The notes below the pieces were generated by a model. The model saw only the letters and a list, made by a program, of their open reading frames with translations, made no database searches and was not told where the DNA came from. Of a stretch of DNA of 24,810 nucleotides, positions 19,781-24,810 are shown piece after piece. How positions within the stretch are numbered: position 1 is the first letter of the stretch; each line of letters opens with the position of its first letter. Made by a program: the position numbers and the translations under genes. Source of the DNA: Cyclostephanos tholiformis (lineage: Eukaryota > Bacillariophyta > Thalassiosirophyceae > Thalassiosirales > Thalassiosiraceae); assembly GCA_036939975.1 (NCBI GenBank), contig JALLPB010000082.1, positions 1 to 24,810 of the forward strand. Direction: 5' to 3'.

Positions 19781-20540
19781 TTGGGCATTGAGCCCTATCT
19801 CCAAGCCTTCAATGACAAAATACCATTCTTACAAATCTTCACACAGCAAGTACACAGTGGTGAACTTGCGGTCCACGTAAATCCCCTTTGGTCTAGATCG
19901 GCTGAAGATTATGTACGGCATGTTTCCCAGACATTCCTTTATCTGGGGGCCATAGACCTGCGGCTCAACTCGGCATTCAAAATCAACTTTTGCCTCCAAT
20001 GCACCTTGGCCGCATGGAAAATCACCAACCCGACACCCCTCAGAGTCAAACCCATCCCAATCTTGGTCATCTGGTGGATCGTGGTCATGTCAGCTTCAGA
20101 CACTGGCAATGACACTTATCATGCCACCACGAACATGGTCATCATTGCCTTCTTCTCCCTCCTCCAGCCGGGTGAATACATTGACAACGACAAAGACCTG
20201 TTTTGCCTCACTGACACCCAACTCTTCATCGGTGACACAAAACTTCGCCTCCTTACTGCACCCGCCAAGGAAATTTCCTGGGCACGGTTTGCTTCCCTCA
20301 CCTTCACTAGTCAGAAGAATGGTGTAAGGGAGGAAGTCATTGAGCTCGCCTGTTCTGGGGACCCCTACCTATGTCCCATGGCCATAATACACTGCCTGAT
20401 CTACCTATGATCACAGATCACACCTGGCACCTCCTACCGCACCCTTGGCTCTTGGCCTGTGATGGATCATGGCACGAGTAACTACTAATGACTCGACCAT
20501 TCTGAGGCACAAAGATGGGGCTTTGACTAGTAAAGTCCCC
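19781..20540 (+). pseudogene. tyrosine recombinase of the YR element, truncated
   Basis: A 209-codon open frame (19781-20410) covers the N-terminal DNA-binding part (VNPLWSRSAEDYVRHVSQTF, LGAIDLRLN) and the start of the catalytic core (NPTPLRVKPIPI, MVIIAFFSLLQPGEYI, LYLCPMAII-like region). The block LLRPGEY normally holds the first catalytic Arg; here it reads LLQPGEY with CAG at 20165-20167. A stop follows at 20408, then only traces such as HGTSNY and ILRH up to about 20540. The H-x-x-R box and the tyrosine nucleophile are not found, so the enzyme is both truncated and mutated. Confidence 0.7.
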
Positions 20541-21035
20541 CTTTTCTGCCAAATCTAATCTAACATAAGACTGTACTGTAGCTTAAGTGAAAGGTAAACG
20601 AATGAGATTTTTCTCATTTTTCTTCTGCCAACCCACTTTCTACTTGTGTGTGTAGGAATCAGAAGGTTTGTAGAGAGTGCCTCCAAAACACCAACATGAC
20701 ACCAATCAATAGATCAGTCAACAACATCAAAACAAAGGCAAATCGACGTGAGTCAGCATCTCATTGCACTGTGTAGAAGGCGCTGCTGTATCCGTAGGGT
20801 GTTGGGTGCTGTGCAGTGCTAGTGGCGCTGTGTAAAGTGCGTGTGTAGATCACGGTGAGTGCAAAAATCTGCTACCATTCAACGCACCACCCCCTTCTGC
20901 TTCTTTTGGCCATTTCTCCACCAAAAATAGAGCTACAAAATCAGCCTTCAAGCCAATCTGGGCATCAGGACACGACAGTTGCCCATCTCCTCCATTCTAT
21001 GTCACACCAGCCTCCCTTCCACACAGTTCTTGAAG
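20541..21035. other. non-coding interval with small hairpin
   Basis: No protein or RNA gene recognised. AATGAGA (20601-20607) and TCTCATT (20612-20618) form a 7-bp hairpin with a TTTT loop, and a GTG/GCTG-rich patch runs from about 20770 to 20860. The tyrosine-recombinase sequence fades out just before this interval, so an insertion or deletion boundary probably lies near 20540. Confidence 0.35.
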
Positions 21036-21426
21036 AATCGATTGGCTGGCTCATGGGAAATCTGCCGGCTGGCTGGCTCATGGGGAAATCCATTGGCTAG
21101 CTCATGGAAGAATCCCTCAGCTGTCTCATGGGGAAATCCGTCGGCTGGCTTGTGCGAGGATCTGTTTGCTGGCTCATATGGAAATCCGCCAGCAGGCTTG
21201 CTCATGAGGAAATCCATTGGCTGGCTTGTGGAGAAATCCATCGGCTGGCTCGTGCAAGAATCCATCCACTGGCTCATAGGGAAATCAGCTGGCTGGCTTG
21301 TGGGGGAATCCATTGGTTGGCTTGTGGGGGAATCCGTCGGCTGGCTCATGGGGAAATCTGTTGGCTGGCTCGTGGGGGAATCCGTCTGCTGCCTCTTTGT
21401 AGAATCCGTCGGCCGGCTCGACAGTC
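21036..21426. repeat. 24-bp minisatellite, 16 units
   Basis: A unit of the type AATCCGTCGGCTGGCTCATG plus GGGG recurs with AATC-like starts at 21036, 21059, 21087, 21111, 21135, 21159, 21183, 21211, 21235, 21259, 21283, 21307, 21331, 21355, 21379 and 21403. Spacing is 24 bp except one of 23 and two of 28. Units vary at CATT/CGTC and CTTG/CTCA. Because 24 is a multiple of three, long frames with 8-residue repeats (SIGWLVGE on plus, TSQPMDSP on minus) arise passively. No spacers separate units, so it is not a CRISPR array. Confidence 0.9.
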
Positions 21427-21497
21427 AAATGCTATGTCCAGACCACTGTTATCTCTTTCATTTATATTCATCACATCTATCTAACATTGATTTGCAT

Positions 21498-22892
21498 CTA
21501 CCTCCCACTGTAGATTCCTAAAACAGATTCAAATCCCGGACTCTCTGACACATTGCAAATAGGAGATAGGGACAAGTTGTATCCCAATTCAAATTGATAT
21601 GCACACATATCATGAAACATCTGCATATCTGTAAGTGCTTTTCTCATACTTGATTTAATTTGCTTCATCTCTTTCTCATTGATGATCAAAAGCCAACCAT
21701 TTGTCCAACTCTGTCCAGCATCTTTGCAATGTCCAAGGTAGGATCCCAGCCAGCTCCAATGACCTGCTGCAGAGTCTGAAAGGTACCTTTTGATACCCTC
21801 TTGCGAGCTCTGGGATAGGTTCTAGAAGGGTATAGGTCATATAAGTGAGTGCTACTTTTCACCTTTCTGGACTCATCAAAATGCTCCTTCCCACATACAG
21901 TGAAACCCCAATGAGTCATCTTTCCACTGCGAACAAAGCATCCTTTGTTATTGTCATAGTAGAGGTAAGCCCTTTCACGATTTGGAAACCAAACACACTG
22001 ATAGAAATTGTAAGGAATAGGAGAAAGAAGACTATCAGATTCTTGAAGACAGTAGAGTTTGTCTACTGTGTGGTTGCTTAACACCATGCATGCTGCACTC
22101 ACGGCAAGGTTAGAATATGCAAATGCATACTCCAGTGAGTACGCTTGCATTTGTCTTTAATGCAATGGATGATATGCTGTTGGAAATGGTCTCAAAGAAT
22201 CTTGACAAGATGATTGGCTTAGATTTTTTGTTGCTCACATATCATCGTTGATACATTCAAGTTTTCAAGGTCAAGCAATGAAATGACAAACTTCACCCAT
22301 CGCTCATCACTAAGAAGTTGAGACGGAAGAACACCATCACCGCCCCTTTCTCCCAATGAGATTTCAAACACAGCAATAGATTGGTTCTCATCATTGGTGA
22401 TCTCTGTATCTTGAGGTGATGTTCATCCGGTTGAATTTTTTATTAGCCTGCAATGATATGCTATCAAAATTTTGTTTCTTTCACCAACTTATGCCTTTGT
22501 TAACATTCCGTTCTTTGGAATTTTGCTCCTAGCAGTGAATTCTGGCTTCTCTGCATCTTGCCAAGCCATGATGAATGCATCTAGGTCATTGCACTTCATG
22601 TCAGCAAACATCTGAAGTGTGCATTGTATGATATACCTATTGTAATGTCAGTATGGTTTAGATTGGAACATTCATGCAACAATCTACAAAGTCAACATTT
22701 TTGAACTCACTCTTCATTTACAGTTCCAACTTGTTTGCCATCAGTAAGCAGGCCACCCACTTCAAGCTTCTTGCATAAACTCCTGACAATATCATCATCT
22801 CTAGTGATCTTATCAAGATGCTTCTGAATTACTAAATCTTTCCTCTGTCTTTCAATACTCTGATTCTGAGCAATTCTTTCCTTTCAAAGATG
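21498..22892 (-). pseudogene. unnamed repeat-associated gene with a spliceosomal intron, decayed
   Basis: Read on minus from about 22892: QNQSIERQRKDLVIQKHLDK, VRSLCKKLEVGGLLTDGKQV, then an in-frame GT-AG intron (22710 down to 22637, 74 nt), then YIIQCTLQMFADMKCNDLDA and SKIPKNGMLTKA-stop-VGERN. After more stops come SLGERGGDGVLPSQLLSDER (about 22350), VSAACMVLSNHTV, YLYYDNNKGCFVRSGKMTHW and HLYDLYPSRTYPRARKR (22150-21800). It ends with GWDPTLDIAKMLD, MCAYQFELGYNLSLSP and VSESPGFESVLGIYSGR, stopping at 21498. From memory the blocks YLYYD, RSGK, YPSR, FELGYDLA and SPGFE recur in a large diatom repeat family without assigned function. Two or more internal stops make this a pseudogene. Confidence 0.5.
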
Positions 22893-23070
22893 GATTTGAT
22901 GTTCATGAGGAAGGCATTTAGAATGCTGATAGCTTTCTTGAGAAATGGTGGCCTTCTGTAAGACCTCACAACAATGCTGTCATGATCCCTCACTATGCTG
23001 ATCTATTTACATGGTGATAAGGAACTGATCTAATTTATGGGGTCTCTATTGCGTCGGGGCTAGAACGAGG
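22893..23070. other. short interval between two minus-strand relics
   Basis: Translation is protein-like in one minus frame (VVRSYRRPPFLKKAISILNA) and also in a plus frame (SFLEKWWPSVRPHNNAVMIP). I cannot decide between them. It is probably a frameshifted extension of the minus-strand relic below it. It ends at the left inverted repeat. Confidence 0.25.
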
Positions 23071-23144
23071 TAATTTCCCAGTAAGTAAGTAAGAGGTATG
23101 TGCTTGGATAACCTTTGGATAACCCCAGGATGGGGGTATTAACA
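23071..23144 (+). repeat. left terminal inverted repeat
   Basis: It contains an AGTA tetranucleotide run, a tandem GGATAACC pair (23106-23124) and a small CCCC-AGGAT-GGGG hairpin. It differs from the right copy mainly by a few bases between AGAGGTA and GTGCTTG. Confidence 0.75.
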
Positions 23145-23170
23145 CACTATACCTATCTGATCATATACAT

Positions 23171-24714
23171 CCTCCAAGATATAACCATATTCACTAGAAT
23201 GGTAAAGAAAGTTTGTCATGTGATTCTCAATGTTCTCATATTCTTCATTCTTTGGATTTCACCAACAGGTTGAGAGTATTCTGTCAAAAACTGGAAAATG
23301 CATGTTCATCTCATCTATCTGTCCGGTCATGATGAATCAATGCTGTATGTTCTTCACAGTACAAGCTTTTGTTGCCATCTCTGATAAGATTGAAATGAAA
23401 TTGATCAATGATTTCATCTTGTTGGGTGCAAAATTGAGACCATCATTTAGTTGCACTTTGTATGAATCAATCATCAGTGCCTTCGTTAGACATATATCAG
23501 CCCAAATGTGCTGAACTGAGTATGATGATGGTAACATGGACTTAATCAGTTTGAATGACTTTCCAACATCAGCTGCTTGCTCGACAGCCGACCGAGATGC
23601 ATGTTTTTTATTTGCAATCACTTTGTCGCCCAAATGTGCTGAACTGAGTATGATGATGGTAACACGGACTTAATCAGCTTGAATGACTTTCCAACATCAG
23701 CTGCTTGCTCGACAGCCAACCGAGATGCATGTTGTTTATTCGCCATCACTTTGTTGTCAATGAATAGATCAATTGACGACTTGATGGCTTCAATTTGACT
23801 GAAGTCACCATCACAATATGATACTGCAGCCAGCTTATCCGGTATTGAGCTCATAGATGGAGCTTCAAATTTTGCAAACCATTTGTGATGATCATTGATT
23901 CCTGGAAATAGTATTGTCCCCTGATACTTAGAAATCTCTTCTTTTTGGTGCCCATGGTATTTCTCATGAAACAAAGATGGCCTACTTCTTGATTGTTTAT
24001 GCTAACACCACCCCCACCAATGCATAGACAAGGTATTTTCACATGAATAAACTCCTTTCCAGTAGGCATCTCTTTTTCAGTCAAACCAGTAACAGTACAA
24101 ACCAGTGGAAAGCATGTACCCATCACAGAGAAGGTGAATGTCAACTTATCATGCACTCCACTCATTGATTTGTCATTGTCACATTTGTAGATGGCATGTG
24201 TCCCTCATTTTGAAATAGATGTTCCCATCGTTAGAACATAAGGGACATATGCTGTTTTTGATCAATCATATATATACTCAGTGGTATCATCAGTAGAATA
24301 TAGTAACCACGGCTGAACTGGGTAAACTGGAGTACCAAAGAAATGTGTCACAATGTCATACAGCTTACAAGTAGCTTCCAGAAAAAACTTCAATTCGGCA
24401 CAAATATCTTTGTCCTCTTTATCAATGGCGATGAAATGGGTTGTAGCAATTACTCCAAGAGTAGCAATAGATCCGCAAATAGAGGTTTCAGCAGCATACC
24501 AAGTGTTTGACTTGGAGGTGTACGAATGTGATATTGAAATATTGCTTTCATGAGCCAACAGGACAGAGTAGTTCTTCACTGCTGTTTGATCAGTAACGGC
24601 AATCCCCCCCCTGCAAGAGTGCCTCCCCACCCCACAAGTTATTCCAGCTTCCCCAGCATCAGCGATCCAAATCCGGATGATTGTGGAGTAATTTGTCCAT
24701 GCCATAATCATCAA
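23171..24714 (-). pseudogene. broken ORF inside the TIR element, possible transposase
   Basis: Minus-strand pieces in order: MMIMAWTNYSTIIRIWIADA and CAELKFFLEATCKLYDIV, VYPVQPWLLYSTDDTTEYIY (24714-24262); LTFTFSVMGTCFPLVCTVTG, EKEMPTGKEFIHVKIPCLC (24165-24010); MFHEKYHGHQKEEISKYQGT, SIPDKLAAVSYCDGDFSQIE, KHASRLAVEQAADVGKSFKL with Q for K (23974-23640); then a repeated VEQAADVGKSFKLIK and LNDGLNFAPNKMKSLINFIS (23633-23337). From memory the blocks STDE-T, GLTEEMP, YCDGD-Q and AVEQAADVG belong to a repeat ORF widespread in diatoms. STDD and YCDGD carry acidic residues that could belong to a DDE core, but this is a guess. Stops, frameshifts near 23965 and 24180, and the 128-bp duplication disable it. 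Confidence 0.45.
23501..23756. repeat. tandem duplication of a 128-bp segment
   Basis: 23501-23628 and 23629-23756 are adjacent direct copies, both starting CCCAAATGTGCTGAACTGAG, with 7 mismatches by eye (about 95% identical). The length is not a multiple of three, so the minus-strand frame is shifted and the peptide VEQAADVGKSFKLIK appears twice. Confidence 0.9.
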
Positions 24715-24724
24715 CGTCCGTGAT

Positions 24725-24801
24725 TGTTAATACCCCCATCCTGGGGTTATCCAAAGTTATTCAAGCACCTTCTTACCTCTTACTTACTTACTGGGAATTT
24801 A
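24725..24801 (-). repeat. right terminal inverted repeat
   Basis: This is the inverted copy of 23071-23144, three bases longer because of insertions near 24770. It may extend further beyond the window end. Confidence 0.75.
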
Positions 24802-24810
24802 CTTCAATCT

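Larger units (their letters stand above)
15416..20540 (+). mobile_element. tyrosine-recombinase (DIRS-like) retrotransposon, decayed and 3'-truncated
   Basis: The order is gag-like with a C-terminal zinc-finger motif, reverse transcriptase, an RNase H-like end (VADALSQ) and a tyrosine-recombinase domain, all on the plus strand. RT followed by a tyrosine recombinase, with no integrase or protease seen, defines the DIRS/YR order. Every domain carries stops or frameshifts. The recombinase is lost after its first conserved part, so neither end of the element is complete. CpG is scarce throughout. Confidence 0.75.
23071..24801. mobile_element. putative 1.7-kb DNA transposon bounded by terminal inverted repeats
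   Basis: Sequence at 23071-23144 recurs inverted at 24725-24801. The copies share TTCCCAGTAAGTAAGTAAGA, GTGCTTG, TTTGGATAACCCCAGGATGG and GGGTATTAACA in the same order from outside in. Between them lies a broken minus-strand ORF that begins 11 bases inside the right repeat. No target duplication was seen, and the outer limit of the right end is close to the window edge. A TIR-bounded transposon is the simplest reading; a pair of inverted insertions of one short repeat is the alternative. Confidence 0.6.

Noticed and set aside
21002..21349. Minus-strand Ser/Gln/Pro repeat protein
   Set aside because: An automatic product of a 24-bp minisatellite; frames are equally open on the plus strand.
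21036..21426. CRISPR-like array
   Set aside because: Units are contiguous with no unique spacers, and the genome looks eukaryotic.
23230..23514. Plus-strand open frame
   Set aside because: Shadow of the minus-strand ORF that contains the recognisable AVEQAADVG block.

Overview
The window looks like a gene-poor, repeat-rich stretch of a diatom (stramenopile) nuclear genome. The evidence is one intact, intron-rich gene for a secreted or membrane leucine-rich repeat (LRR) protein of diatom type. It is embedded in decayed transposable elements whose protein fragments resemble families that, from memory, are common in diatom genomes. No rRNA, tRNA, CRISPR array or bacterial-style operon was seen. 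The species cannot be named from the sequence.

Layout. (1) 1-990, minus strand: relic of a reverse transcriptase, cut by the window edge. (2) About 1000-1900: non-coding, with a nested inverted repeat, a strong G-quadruplex-type tract and a GTT microsatellite. (3) About 1960-3486, plus: a frameshifted piggyBac-like transposase with two apparent catalytic Asp to Asn changes. (4) 3487-4052: presumed promoter region of the LRR gene, with a perfect 10-bp-arm palindrome. (5) 4053-12937, plus: the LRR gene. I model 23 exons and 22 short GT-AG introns (72-132 nt), which join into one open frame of 2314 codons. The protein has a signal peptide, six tandem modules (each an LRR N-cap, plant-type LRRs and a six-cysteine cap with a CDAILCP-like core) and a C-terminal hydrophobic segment. 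(6) 13390-15194: degenerate repeat sequence ending in a recognisable but unnamed ORF. (7) About 15416-20540, plus: a decayed tyrosine-recombinase (DIRS-like) retrotransposon in the order gag-like with zinc finger, RT, RNase H-like end, tyrosine recombinase; it is truncated at the recombinase. (8) 21036-21426: a 24-bp minisatellite of 16 units. (9) 21498-22892, minus: a decayed ORF of unknown function that still carries an in-frame spliceosomal intron. (10) 23071-24801: an approximately 1.7-kb unit bounded by approximately 75-bp terminal inverted repeats, containing a broken minus-strand ORF with a 128-bp tandem duplication.

The LRR gene is the only gene that looks functional. The mobile elements carry stops, frameshifts and loss of catalytic residues, several of which fit CpG to CpA/TpG decay, the mark of cytosine methylation. 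The most unusual items are the six-fold LRR/cysteine-cap architecture with introns at repeated positions, the sharp CpG change inside that one gene, and the parallel CpG-type loss of active-site residues in unrelated elements.
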